NCBI GenBank assembly: GCA_002374095.1 | Contig: DFKY01000012.1 | Span: forward strand, 1 to 64,000 | Origin: Lachnospiraceae bacterium UBA3633 | GTDB taxonomy: Bacteria > Bacillota > Clostridia > Lachnospirales > Lachnospiraceae | Length of the DNA: 64,000 nucleotides | Direction of reading: 5' to 3' | Part shown: piece after piece, positions 51,533 through 59,724 of the stretch | How the letters are laid out: the number at the start of each line of letters is the position of its first letter | Position numbering within the stretch: the stretch's first letter is position 1 | The notes under the pieces: model-generated | What the model saw: the letters and a program-made list of their open reading frames with translations, nothing else | Databases searched by the model: none | What the model was told of the DNA's origin: nothing | Position numbers and translations under genes: made by a program

Positions 51533-52810
51533 TTATATTTCATATTCTTTTGCTATAAGATTTACTCGTTCTTTTTCGTCAAGATCCCCATCAATCTCCA
51601 CATCACAAGTTTTCTTATATATAGGAAGCCTTTCGTCATACTTTTTCTTAAGTTCTGCATAATTATTTGTGAGTGGTCTATCTTTATCTGGGTGCAATAG
51701 AGCTATTGATCTATTCATAAAATATATCTTACCATTGAGCTTTAGATTGGTTACATTTTCGTCGCGTAGTATAGCACCACCGCCAGTAGCGATAACTACT
51801 TTATTTTTGAGTGAGATATCTTTTATAACTTTTGCCTCTACATCACGGAAACTTTCTTCACCATATTTTTCAATATAAGTTTTTATACTTTGGTTAATTT
51901 CTTTTTCTATGAGAGTGTCTATATCAATAAACTCAAGACCAAGTCTACTTGCTACTTTTTTTCCTATCGTTGTCTTGCCGCATGTAGGCATACCAGTAAG
52001 GACGATATTTTGCTTTTCTTTTAAACAGCTTTTATATATTTTTTGACAAATGATATCAGACTTAGTGTTATAGAAAAGTTTATTTTTTTCACCTTTGAAA
52101 ATACAGCTTGCATAGTAAGCTTGAGCAATAAGCATATATAAGCCTGATGCAGTTTTTACACCAAGTTTTTCTGCTTCTATCAAAAGTTTTGTGCGAAGTG
52201 GGTTATATACGACATCTATTACAGCTTTAAGATTTTTAAATTTTGATGGGTCAATTAGCAGAGAGTCGTCAGCATGAGGGTACATACCATTTGATGTAGT
52301 ATTGACTATAATTTCTATATCGTCATAAATCTTTGGTATATCGTCATACAATATGTCGCCTTTTATCTTAGATGTCTCTCTATATGCTTTGTATATTTTT
52401 GGTTGCATATCATTGCTTCTTTTGTTCGCGAAGGCATGGTATGCAGTATTGGAAGTGCCGCCTGTCCCAAGAATCAGGACATTGCCATGTGGGTTAATTT
52501 GAAAATTGGAAAATGTAGCAGTGATGCCGAGCACATCCGTATTATATCCGATGAGTTTCCCATTGTCATTTACAATAGTATTGACGGCGCTTATTGCTTT
52601 TGTACTATCGCTTATAGAATCAAGATATGGTATTACTTTTTGCTTATATGGAATAGTAACATTGATTCCCTTAAAGTCCCTTTTTTTCATGAATGTATCA
52701 AAAGAAGATTCATCCAGTTCGTATAGTTCATACTTATAGTCTGCGAGAAAAGAATGAATATTTTTTGAAAAACTATGTTTTAGTGGGTAACCGATTAATC
52801 CAAAATCCAT
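51533..52810 (-). CDS. aroE-aroK: shikimate dehydrogenase - shikimate kinase fusion
   Basis: One 425-residue chain carries two consecutive pathway steps. Residues 1-255 are AroE: GLIGYPLKHSFSKNIH, NVTIPYKQKVIPYLD, GYNTDVLG and ILGTGGTSNTAYHAF. Residues about 262-425 are AroK: the P-loop GMPTCGKTT, DIDTLIEKE, and ATGGGAILRDEN. No stop or frameshift separates them, and a linker of about 15 residues joins them. The fusion would pass shikimate between sites. It lies 6 bases downstream of aroB. Confidence 0.95.
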   Translation of the reverse strand: MDFGLIGYPLKHSFSKNIHSFLADYKYELYELDESSFDTFMKKRDFKGINVTIPYKQKVIPYLDSISDSTKAISAVNTIVNDNGKLIGYNTDVLGITATFSNFQINPHGNVLILGTGGTSNTAYHAFANKRSNDMQPKIYKAYRETSKIKGDILYDDIPKIYDDIEIIVNTTSNGMYPHADDSLLIDPSKFKNLKAVIDVVYNPLRTKLLIEAEKLGVKTASGLYMLIAQAYYASCIFKGEKNKLFYNTKSDIICQKIYKSCLKEKQNIVLTGMPTCGKTTIGKKVASRLGLEFIDIDTLIEKEINQSIKTYIEKYGEESFRDVEAKVIKDISLKNKVVIATGGGAILRDENVTNLKLNGKIYFMNRSIALLHPDKDRPLTNNYAELKKKYDERLPIYKKTCDVEIDGDLDEKERVNLIAKEYEI

Positions 52811-52816
52811 AATTTC

Positions 52817-53821
52817 TTATAGTATAGCTGCTATATCATGTAAGCCAATATTTATAATTTTGTAGCTTCCAATCTTGTCTACTTGAATAGTAGAAATCAT
52901 ATCATTTTTTGCCTTTTTGTCATGTTTTATAAGTTTTATAATTTTTCTTTTATCTATTTTGCATGATGTGGGCAAATTATAATGCAGAAGAGCTGATTCT
53001 ATTTTAGATTTTGCTTCTTCGCTTGAAAAGAAAAGCATACCTATACCTACACATTCACCATGAAGAAGCTTATAATTCATACTTTCCTCTATGGCATGAC
53101 CAATTGTATGTCCAAAATTTAAAACTTTTCTTAGGCCCTTTTCTTTTTCGTCTTTTTCAACTACTCGTTTTTTTAGTATAAGTGATTTATATATAATATT
53201 CTCTGAATTTTTAATGATATCATCACAGCTGCAAAGAAATCCAAAGAAATTCTTATCGAATGTTGCTGCCATCTTGATTGATTCTACAATGCCACTATTT
53301 AGTTCTCTTTTTGGAAGAGTCTTTAATACATCAGTGTCTATAAGGACACTCTTTGGTTGATAAAAAGTACCTATAATATTTTTTATTTTTGTGACATTGA
53401 TAGCGGTCTTGCCACCAATTGATGAGTCAACTTGTGATAGGAGAGTTGTAGGGACATTGTAAAAGTCTATACCACGCATGTAAGTGCTTGCAGCAAATCC
53501 TGCCATGTCACCAACCATGCCTCCGCCGATGGCGACAATAGCATCAGATCTGTCAAATCTATATGAAATCAGGGTTTGTATTATTTTTAGATAGTTTTTA
53601 TAGTTTTTGTTTTTCTCGCCATGTTTTATGACTACGATGTATGCTTTTTGAGATTTTGATTTAATTTTTTGTACATATTTTTTAGGAATGTTGTCATCAG
53701 TAACTATAAGAACCTTTCTTTTGAGATCAAGATATTTTTCTGCATGGGAAAGAGAGCCACGACCTATGGTTATATTATATGAGCTTTTCCCTAAATTAAC
53801 TTTTATAACTTTATTTTCCAT
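52817..53821 (-). CDS. aroB: 3-dehydroquinate synthase
   Basis: AroB cyclises DAHP to 3-dehydroquinate. The 334-residue protein has HGEKNKNY, the NAD-binding AIGGGMVGDMAGFAAS, the metal-binding NFGHTIGHAIE and LHGECVGIGM. It is somewhat short of the usual 350-360. Its order in the operon (pheA, aroB, aroE-aroK) does not follow the biochemical order. Confidence 0.95.
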   Translation of the reverse strand: MENKVIKVNLGKSSYNITIGRGSLSHAEKYLDLKRKVLIVTDDNIPKKYVQKIKSKSQKAYIVVIKHGEKNKNYKNYLKIIQTLISYRFDRSDAIVAIGGGMVGDMAGFAASTYMRGIDFYNVPTTLLSQVDSSIGGKTAINVTKIKNIIGTFYQPKSVLIDTDVLKTLPKRELNSGIVESIKMAATFDKNFFGFLCSCDDIIKNSENIIYKSLILKKRVVEKDEKEKGLRKVLNFGHTIGHAIEESMNYKLLHGECVGIGMLFFSSEEAKSKIESALLHYNLPTSCKIDKRKIIKLIKHDKKAKNDMISTIQVDKIGSYKIINIGLHDIAAIL

Positions 53822-53838
53822 ATTTTTTAAGTTTTCTT

Positions 53839-54924
53839 TTAGATAAGATAGTTTCCTACAATTTTTAGTCTATCACAAAATGCTTTAAGAGCAGTAAGCA
53901 TATTTTTTGCATCATCCGAATCAAGATCACCCTCTATCTCACAAAAGAAATAGTATGACCACATAAGGTCCTTCATAGGGCGACTTCGAAGGTTTCTCAT
54001 ATTGAAACCATGTGCACCTATGATATCAAGACATTTTGCAAGAGCGCCTGCCACATTTTTTACAGTAAATACCATTATGAAATTTTTCTTTGATGCTCCT
54101 ACATTTGTGAAGTTTGCAAGAGTTCTTGAAAATGACGCAAATCGGGTGGTGTTTAATTCAGCATTGTTGATTTTTTCACTTAAGATTGTGAGACCATAGA
54201 CATTGGCTGTCTCTTTACTTGCTATCACAGCCATAGTTTTATCGTTTGAATCCTTTAATCTTTTTGCTGCAAAAGCAGTATTGACTTCTTCAATAGTTTT
54301 AAAATTGTGATTTTCTATAAACTTTGAGCATTGGGCTAGTGCTTGGGGGTGAGACACCACGATTTCTATGTCAGAAAGCTTTACCCCTTCTTTTGCTATA
54401 AGATTATGTTCAACTTCAAGGTCGTAAATTCTATTGATATAGAGTGTGCCTGAAAAGATAAGATCCATGACTTCTCCTACATCTCCAGCGAATGAGTTTT
54501 CTATAGGGAGTACAGCTCTATCGGCTGTGCCATTTTCAACAGATGAGTAAGCTTTAGAAAAATTACTGCTACCTATAAGCTCACAATTTGGATACATCCG
54601 AGATGCGGCAATGTACCCATAGGCCCCCTCTATGCCACTATAAGTAACCTTAAGCCCAGAGAGAAGGCTTCTTTGATATTCTTTAGATACATTTAAAAGA
54701 TTTTTAAGGTATGTTATATAGTAGTCCTTAATCTGACTATCTTCTATAAGTTTTGAATTGTTTTCGATGACATATTCTTCTCTACTTGCATCAAAGATAG
54801 GTAGAGAATTTGCTTTTTTATATTCTGCGATTTCTTTACAAATCTTCATCCTTTTGACAAATAGATCAGTCATTTCTTTGTCGATTTCGTTTACTTTGTT
54901 TCTTAGATTTTTGATGTCTTCCAT
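53839..54924 (-). CDS. pheA: bifunctional chorismate mutase / prephenate dehydratase
   Basis: PheA converts chorismate to prephenate and then to phenylpyruvate. The 361-residue protein has an AroQ mutase domain (about 1-88, LRNKVNEIDKEMTDLFVKRM), the dehydratase domain with NSFAGDVGEVMD and the TTRF motif (LNTTRFASF), and a C-terminal ACT domain with NMRNLRSRP for feedback by phenylalanine. ATG 54924 is preferred over the ORF-initial ATG at 54987 because AAAGGA is 6 bases upstream and the longer version would overlap the aminotransferase. Confidence 0.93.
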   Translation of the reverse strand: MEDIKNLRNKVNEIDKEMTDLFVKRMKICKEIAEYKKANSLPIFDASREEYVIENNSKLIEDSQIKDYYITYLKNLLNVSKEYQRSLLSGLKVTYSGIEGAYGYIAASRMYPNCELIGSSNFSKAYSSVENGTADRAVLPIENSFAGDVGEVMDLIFSGTLYINRIYDLEVEHNLIAKEGVKLSDIEIVVSHPQALAQCSKFIENHNFKTIEEVNTAFAAKRLKDSNDKTMAVIASKETANVYGLTILSEKINNAELNTTRFASFSRTLANFTNVGASKKNFIMVFTVKNVAGALAKCLDIIGAHGFNMRNLRSRPMKDLMWSYYFFCEIEGDLDSDDAKNMLTALKAFCDRLKIVGNYLI

Positions 54925-54940
54925 ATTAATCCTTTCTATA

Positions 54941-56140
54941 TCAGTATTTATAGTTTTTATATAATTCTTGAAATTTTGGAATAGCATTTTTTATTTGTGA
55001 TTCATCGACACAATAAGCTATACGCACATAGCCTTTGACACCAAAGCTTGTGCTTGGCACGATAAGTAGATTTTGTTCAAGTGCTTTTTTAGAAAACTTT
55101 ATATCATCATCTTCAAGTGCTTTTACGAAAAGATAGAAAGCACCCTCTGGTTTTATAACATCATATCCTATGCTTTTTAAATTGTTGTATAGGAAATTTG
55201 CATTGTTTTTATAGATATTTATGTCAGATGTAGATCCAAGTATGTCAGGAATTATAAATTGGGAAAGAGATGGAGCACAGACATATCCAAGTGATCGACC
55301 TGCACCACATATTGCATTAAAAATTTTTTTACTATCAGCACAAAGTGGATTTACAAGTATGTATCCAATCCTTTCTCCAGGAAGTGAGACAGATTTTGAA
55401 AATGAATAAGTGATGATAGAGTCATCATAATGGTTTGTTATAAATGGATAAGCATCATCACTATATATAAGTTCACGGTAAGGTTCATCAGAGATTAGAT
55501 ATATAGGATGATTGTATTCCTTTTCTTTTTCTTGTAGCACATTGCATATTACCTCTATAATATGTTTTTTATATAGTACTCCTGTTGGATTATTTGGAGA
55601 ATTAACTATAACGACAGATGTATTTTTAGTAATTTTATTTTTAAAATCATTTATATCGGGATAAAAAGTACTCAAATTAGGTTTTATAGTTATACATTTT
55701 GCACCTGCATTTTTTATGAAGACTGTGTATTCTGGAAAATAAGGTGCAAAGAGTATAACTTCGTCATTGCTTGATGATGTAAGAGCTTTAAGTAGTATTG
55801 ATAGAGCTGCGGCGGCTCCTGCTGTCATATATATGAGGTTTGGATCGGTTTTAGCATTGTAAGTAGAGTCTAAATATTTTGATATACATGTTCGTACATT
55901 TTTATCGCCTTCTGCAGAAGTATAGCCATGAAGGTTGATAAGCGAACTTTTGTCATCATTACTTATAAGCTTTATTATTGAATTTTTGACAGATTCTGGA
56001 GCTTTAATATTGGGGTTGCCGAGCGAAAAGTCATAAACCTTATCTTTTCCGTATTTTTCTTTAAGAATCTTGCCTTGTTCAAATAATTCTCGTATGGCAG
56101 ACCGCTCTTTGCCAAGAATTGCCATAGTTTCGTTGATCAT
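54941..56140 (-). CDS. PLP-dependent aminotransferase (class I/II)
   Basis: A 399-residue aspartate-aminotransferase-fold enzyme. The start contains FSLGNPNIKAP, then NSPNNPTGVLY, SDEPYRELIY and SFSKSVSLPGERIG with the PLP-binding Lys. As first gene of the aromatic operon it probably transaminates phenylpyruvate and hydroxyphenylpyruvate, the last step to phenylalanine and tyrosine, but an aspartate or alanine aminotransferase is possible. AGGAGGCTAC precedes the ATG. Confidence 0.85.
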   Translation of the reverse strand: MINETMAILGKERSAIRELFEQGKILKEKYGKDKVYDFSLGNPNIKAPESVKNSIIKLISNDDKSSLINLHGYTSAEGDKNVRTCISKYLDSTYNAKTDPNLIYMTAGAAAALSILLKALTSSSNDEVILFAPYFPEYTVFIKNAGAKCITIKPNLSTFYPDINDFKNKITKNTSVVIVNSPNNPTGVLYKKHIIEVICNVLQEKEKEYNHPIYLISDEPYRELIYSDDAYPFITNHYDDSIITYSFSKSVSLPGERIGYILVNPLCADSKKIFNAICGAGRSLGYVCAPSLSQFIIPDILGSTSDINIYKNNANFLYNNLKSIGYDVIKPEGAFYLFVKALEDDDIKFSKKALEQNLLIVPSTSFGVKGYVRIAYCVDESQIKNAIPKFQELYKNYKY

Positions 56141-56183
56141 GTAGCCTCCTATAACATATGTTATAGTATGTGTGTAAAAATAG

Positions 56184-56225
56184 TCATAGGGATGAACCCT
56201 ATGAGCCTTTATGTAATATATTATA
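56184..56225 (-). promoter_or_regulatory. aro operon leader: -10 box and hairpin
   Basis: On the minus strand TATAAT (56225-56220) precedes a hairpin TCATAGGG/CCCTATGA (56204-56184) that is followed by CTATTTTT, an arrangement seen in attenuators. A 14-base palindrome ATAACATATGTTAT (56151-56164) lies next, beside the ribosome-binding site. No good -35 was found. Confidence 0.45.
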
Positions 56226-56319
56226 GTAAATTTATAGAAAAATAGCTATATTATATTAGCATTTTGGAAAAATAGTAAAAATGGTTATAGCAGATATAGA
56301 TGAAAAATATATAAAATTA

Positions 56320-56328
56320 TGATATAAT
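56320..56328 (+). promoter_or_regulatory. extended -10 promoter of the SGNH protein gene
   Basis: TGATATAAT lies 55 bases before the ATG. It is divergent from the aro operon, with 243 bases between the two genes. Confidence 0.5.
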
Positions 56329-56383
56329 AAAGAAGAAATTTTGCTATGCAGTAGATTATATTTTTAATGGAAGAAGGATAAAA

Positions 56384-57307
56384 ATGAAGAAAAAGAATGT
56401 TGATTTCTTAAAACTATTAAAGACAATATGTTGTGTCGTATTGGTTTTAATAATGGTAAAGGTAGATATAGCAAAAGAGCTCTCTTATAAATCGTCATCA
56501 ATTATAGGACCTACAGAAGAAAGTGTAGAGTCAAGTGCTGTAGCAGAGACTGTGGCAGAGACTATAGTAGATAGCGCAGCATTAGAAGAGGTGCTTGATA
56601 AGTACAATAAAAATGTAGTGGCTAAGAAAAAGAGGAATTTCGCAAATCTAAAAGATAAAGATAAGTATTATTTTAAAGAAATAGAGAAACTATATCACAA
56701 TGAAAAAGATGCGGCAAATTATCTTGATTTTGATATGACGACACTTAAAAGAAAGATATTGAATGATAGCTACTTTAAAACAAATATGACACTTTGTGGT
56801 GATAGTTACTGTGGATATCTTAATGATTATATGTTTAAGATAAAAGGTTTTGAAGGAAAAGTTAATGCAATTGCAGGAAGAAGCATACTTGAAAACAAAG
56901 ATATATATATTGATGCAGTAAATAATGGCAAAGATATAATAGTGTTATCGACTTCTGTCAATGATGTAATCGCCCAGACAGAACTCAAAGATTTTAAAAA
57001 TGCAGTTGAAGAATTGTTTAAGCTTGCCTATGACAAAGGGAAACTGATAGTTGTGCATTCGTATTGTGATTTTTTTGATCCTGATAAAAAGAGTGCAAAC
57101 TCTTCAATGAAATATGAAAAATTACCAAAATATTATGACTGGATATTTATTATGAGTGCACGAAAATATGATAATGCAATATATGTTGATTGTAATGATA
57201 TTATGAATCTTGCAAATCTAACAGATGGGCTCCACTACAATGCTAATTTTTATAAAGTGCTAGTTGATAGAATATATCACGATTTGCAGCAAAAGTTTGG
57301 ATTTTAA
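56384..57307 (+). CDS. exported SGNH/GDSL-hydrolase-like protein
   Basis: A 307-residue protein with an N-terminal membrane segment (about 8-26) and an extracellular domain. Motifs: LCGDSYCGY (GDS-type Ser), STSVNDV (block III Asn), and DGLHYNANFY (block V Asp-x-x-His). This order is that of SGNH hydrolases, which act as esterases or acetyltransferases on cell-wall polymers. The Ser/Val/Glu-rich region (about 35-70) is a linker. It stands alone between the aro and arg units; its substrate is unknown. Confidence 0.75.
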   Translation: MKKKNVDFLKLLKTICCVVLVLIMVKVDIAKELSYKSSSIIGPTEESVESSAVAETVAETIVDSAALEEVLDKYNKNVVAKKKRNFANLKDKDKYYFKEIEKLYHNEKDAANYLDFDMTTLKRKILNDSYFKTNMTLCGDSYCGYLNDYMFKIKGFEGKVNAIAGRSILENKDIYIDAVNNGKDIIVLSTSVNDVIAQTELKDFKNAVEELFKLAYDKGKLIVVHSYCDFFDPDKKSANSSMKYEKLPKYYDWIFIMSARKYDNAIYVDCNDIMNLANLTDGLHYNANFYKVLVDRIYHDLQQKFGF

Positions 57308-57368
57308 AGACTTTGTGCATAAAAATATGAAAATATTCACAAATTTTGCATAAATATAAATAAATTTC

Positions 57369-57396
57369 TTGACAAAACACGATTTTATGATATAAT
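57369..57396 (+). promoter_or_regulatory. promoter of the transporter-argGH unit
   Basis: TTGACA (57369-57374), 16 bases, and TATAAT (57391-57396), preceded by TGA (extended -10). A perfect inverted repeat AAACACGATTT / AAATCGTGTTT (57375-57385 with 57418-57428) brackets the start site. Confidence 0.85.
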
Positions 57397-57398
57397 TC

Positions 57399-57414
57399 TT
57401 GCATAAATATTCAA
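57399..57414 (+). promoter_or_regulatory. ARG-box-like operator
   Basis: TTGCATAAATATTCAA resembles the arginine-repressor box (read on the other strand, TTGAATA-TTTATGCAA) known from Bacillus. It covers the expected transcription start at about 57403. TTGCATAAATAT recurs at 57346-57357 as a second half-site. Confidence 0.6.
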
Positions 57415-57448
57415 AATAAATCGTGTTTTTTATTTAGGAGGAAATATT

Positions 57449-58255
57449 ATGAAAAAGATTACATCATTATTTTTAGTAAGTTTTATGGTTTTAGGACTTG
57501 TTGCATGTGCAAATAATGGAGGCAGTGCAGCAAGTACAGAAGCAGCAAGTACAGAAGTAGCAGGCGAAGCAAATAACGAGGTAGCAGCTTCAACACAAAA
57601 ATTGATTATGTGTACAAATGCTGAGTTCCCACCATATGAATATAAGGAAGGCGGAGAATTTCTCGGTATTGATGTAGAAGCAGCAAAATTAATTGGTGAA
57701 AAAATTGGTGCAGAAGTTGAGATACTTGATATAGCATTTGATTCACTTATACCAACAGTAAATAGTGGCAAAGCTGATTTCGCAATGGCAGGTATGACTG
57801 TTACAGAAGATAGACTTGAGAATGTAGATTTTTCTCATACGTATCAGACAGCAGTACAATCAATAATAGTTCCAGTAGATAGTGACATAGAATCAGATGC
57901 AGATCTTTACGATGGCAAGAAGATAGGAGTGCAACTTGGAACTACGGGTGATATATACTGTACAGATGATTTTGGTGATGAAAATATATCAAGATATCCT
58001 AAGATTGTCGATGGTGTTCAAGCTATGAAGACAGGCGCTATAGATGCATGCGTAGTAGATGACCAAGTTGCAAAAGCAATTATTGCAAGTGATACAAGTT
58101 CATTTAAAATTCTTGAGACACCTTATGCAGAAGAAGAGTATGCAATAGCAGTAAAAAAAGGAAATAAAGAATTGCTTGACAAAATCAATGCTGCAATAGA
58201 TGAGATAATGAGTAGTGGTGAACTTCAAGCTATAGTTGATAAGTATATAAAGTAA
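57449..58255 (+). CDS. amino-acid ABC transporter substrate-binding lipoprotein
   Basis: A 268-residue precursor with lipobox LVAC (Cys20), a Ser/Thr/Ala linker, then an SBP_bac_3 domain with AEFPPYEYKEGGEFLGID, AGMTVTEDRL (the Arg binds the ligand carboxylate) and GVQLGTTGD. Because the downstream genes are argG and argH and the promoter carries an ARG-box, the ligand is probably arginine or a related basic amino acid, or citrulline. AGGAGG precedes the start. Confidence 0.88.
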   Translation: MKKITSLFLVSFMVLGLVACANNGGSAASTEAASTEVAGEANNEVAASTQKLIMCTNAEFPPYEYKEGGEFLGIDVEAAKLIGEKIGAEVEILDIAFDSLIPTVNSGKADFAMAGMTVTEDRLENVDFSHTYQTAVQSIIVPVDSDIESDADLYDGKKIGVQLGTTGDIYCTDDFGDENISRYPKIVDGVQAMKTGAIDACVVDDQVAKAIIASDTSSFKILETPYAEEEYAIAVKKGNKELLDKINAAIDEIMSSGELQAIVDKYIK

Positions 58256-58273
58256 TTTTTTTTAGTAAGTAAC

Positions 58274-58969
58274 ATGGAAAATATAATTAACGCATTAAAA
58301 CTTAACCTCATAAAAGATAATCGATATATGTACTTGGTGGATGGACTTAAAAATACTATGATTATAACACTTTTTGCTACAATCATAGGCATTATACTTG
58401 GCCTTATTATAGCACTTATTCGTACCACCTATGACAATACAAAAAAACTTAAAGTTCTAAATGCTATCTGTCAAGTGTATATCACTATTATAAGAGGGAC
58501 GCCAGTAGTTATACAACTTATGATACTTTTCTTTTGTATATTTACTTCAAGAAATGCAAGTGGAGTTATGATAGCTATCATAGGTTTTGGGATTAATTCA
58601 AGTGCATATGTTGCTGAAATCTTTAGGTCAGGTCTTATGTCTATAGATGTTGGACAGATGGAGGCAGGAAGATCGCTTGGGCTATCTTATACAAAGACTT
58701 TAAGATACATAATTATACCGCAAGCTTTTAAAGTGGTATTACCTGCACTTTGCAATGAGTTTATAGTTCTTATAAAGGAGACATCTGTTGCTGGGTATGT
58801 AGCAGTACAGGATCTTACTAAAGGTGGTGATATCATAAGGTCAAGAACTTATGATGCATGGACGCCACTTTTAATAGTTGCAGGAGTATACCTTTTACTA
58901 ACTTGTATATTTAGCTCTTTCGTTAAGAAACTTGAAGTAAGCCTTAGAAAAAATGAGAGACAGGGGTAA
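58274..58969 (+). CDS. amino-acid ABC transporter permease
   Basis: A 231-residue HisM-type permease with about five membrane segments. The conserved EAA-type loop reads MEAGRSLGLSYTKTLRYIIIPQAF, and TIIRGTPVVIQLMILFF is the usual N-terminal segment. It pairs with the ATPase that follows and forms a homodimeric channel for the lipoprotein above. No good ribosome-binding site precedes the ATG. Confidence 0.93.
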   Translation: MENIINALKLNLIKDNRYMYLVDGLKNTMIITLFATIIGIILGLIIALIRTTYDNTKKLKVLNAICQVYITIIRGTPVVIQLMILFFCIFTSRNASGVMIAIIGFGINSSAYVAEIFRSGLMSIDVGQMEAGRSLGLSYTKTLRYIIIPQAFKVVLPALCNEFIVLIKETSVAGYVAVQDLTKGGDIIRSRTYDAWTPLLIVAGVYLLLTCIFSSFVKKLEVSLRKNERQG

Positions 58970-58977
58970 GAAAGTGT

Positions 58978-59715
58978 ATGGAGAATAAAAAATTACTTGA
59001 AATCAAAAACCTCTGCAAAAGTTTCGGAGATCATGATGTTCTTAAAGATATCACTACTGACATATATGTGGGAGATGTACTTTGCCTTGTAGGACCAAGT
59101 GGAGGTGGAAAATCTACATTTTTAAGGACTTTAAATTTACTTGAAGAACCCACAAGTGGAAATATTCTTTTTGAGGGGATAGACATCACAGCAAAGGAAA
59201 CTAATATTGATGAAGTGAGAAAAAAGATAGGGATGGTTTTTCAACACTTTAATCTTTTTCCGCATTTAAGTATAATGGAAAATATGACCCTTGCTCCTAT
59301 ACAAGTACTTAAAATGAGTGAGAGTGACGCAAAAAATAAAGCAAAAGAATTGCTTGATAGGGTAGGGCTTATAGATAAGATAGATACATATCCAAGTATG
59401 CTATCAGGCGGACAGAAGCAAAGAGTTGCGATAGTAAGATCTCTCATGATGAGTCCTGATGTGATGCTTTTCGATGAACCTACATCTGCTCTTGATCCAG
59501 AAATGGTAGGAGAGGTTCTTGATGTTATGAAGGAACTTGCTAAAACAAAAATGACAATGGTTGTGGTAACACATGAGATGGGATTTGCAAAAGAAGTTGC
59601 CAATAGAGTTGCTTTCCTTGATGATGGAAAATTTGCATATGAAAATTCGCCAGAGCATTTCTTTGATAATCCTGACAATGAAAGATTAAAAAGTTTTTTG
59701 AGCAAAGTATTATAA
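58978..59715 (+). CDS. amino-acid ABC transporter ATPase
   Basis: A 245-residue GlnQ/HisP-type ATPase with Walker A GPSGGGKST, the LSGGQKQR signature, Walker B LFDEPTSALD and the switch His in VVTHEM. It is 8 bases after the permease and 9 bases before argG, so transporter and biosynthesis genes form one unit. Confidence 0.96.
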   Translation: MENKKLLEIKNLCKSFGDHDVLKDITTDIYVGDVLCLVGPSGGGKSTFLRTLNLLEEPTSGNILFEGIDITAKETNIDEVRKKIGMVFQHFNLFPHLSIMENMTLAPIQVLKMSESDAKNKAKELLDRVGLIDKIDTYPSMLSGGQKQRVAIVRSLMMSPDVMLFDEPTSALDPEMVGEVLDVMKELAKTKMTMVVVTHEMGFAKEVANRVAFLDDGKFAYENSPEHFFDNPDNERLKSFLSKVL

Positions 59716-59724
59716 AGGAAAAGT

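Noticed and set aside
51533..52810. AroE-AroK fusion as a missed stop or sequencing frameshift
   Set aside because: One continuous frame with a sensible linker joins two complete domains, each with intact motifs, so it is a true fusion.
54925..54987. 21-residue N-terminal extension of PheA
   Set aside because: It would overlap the upstream aminotransferase and lacks a ribosome-binding site, whereas ATG 54924 has AAAGGA.
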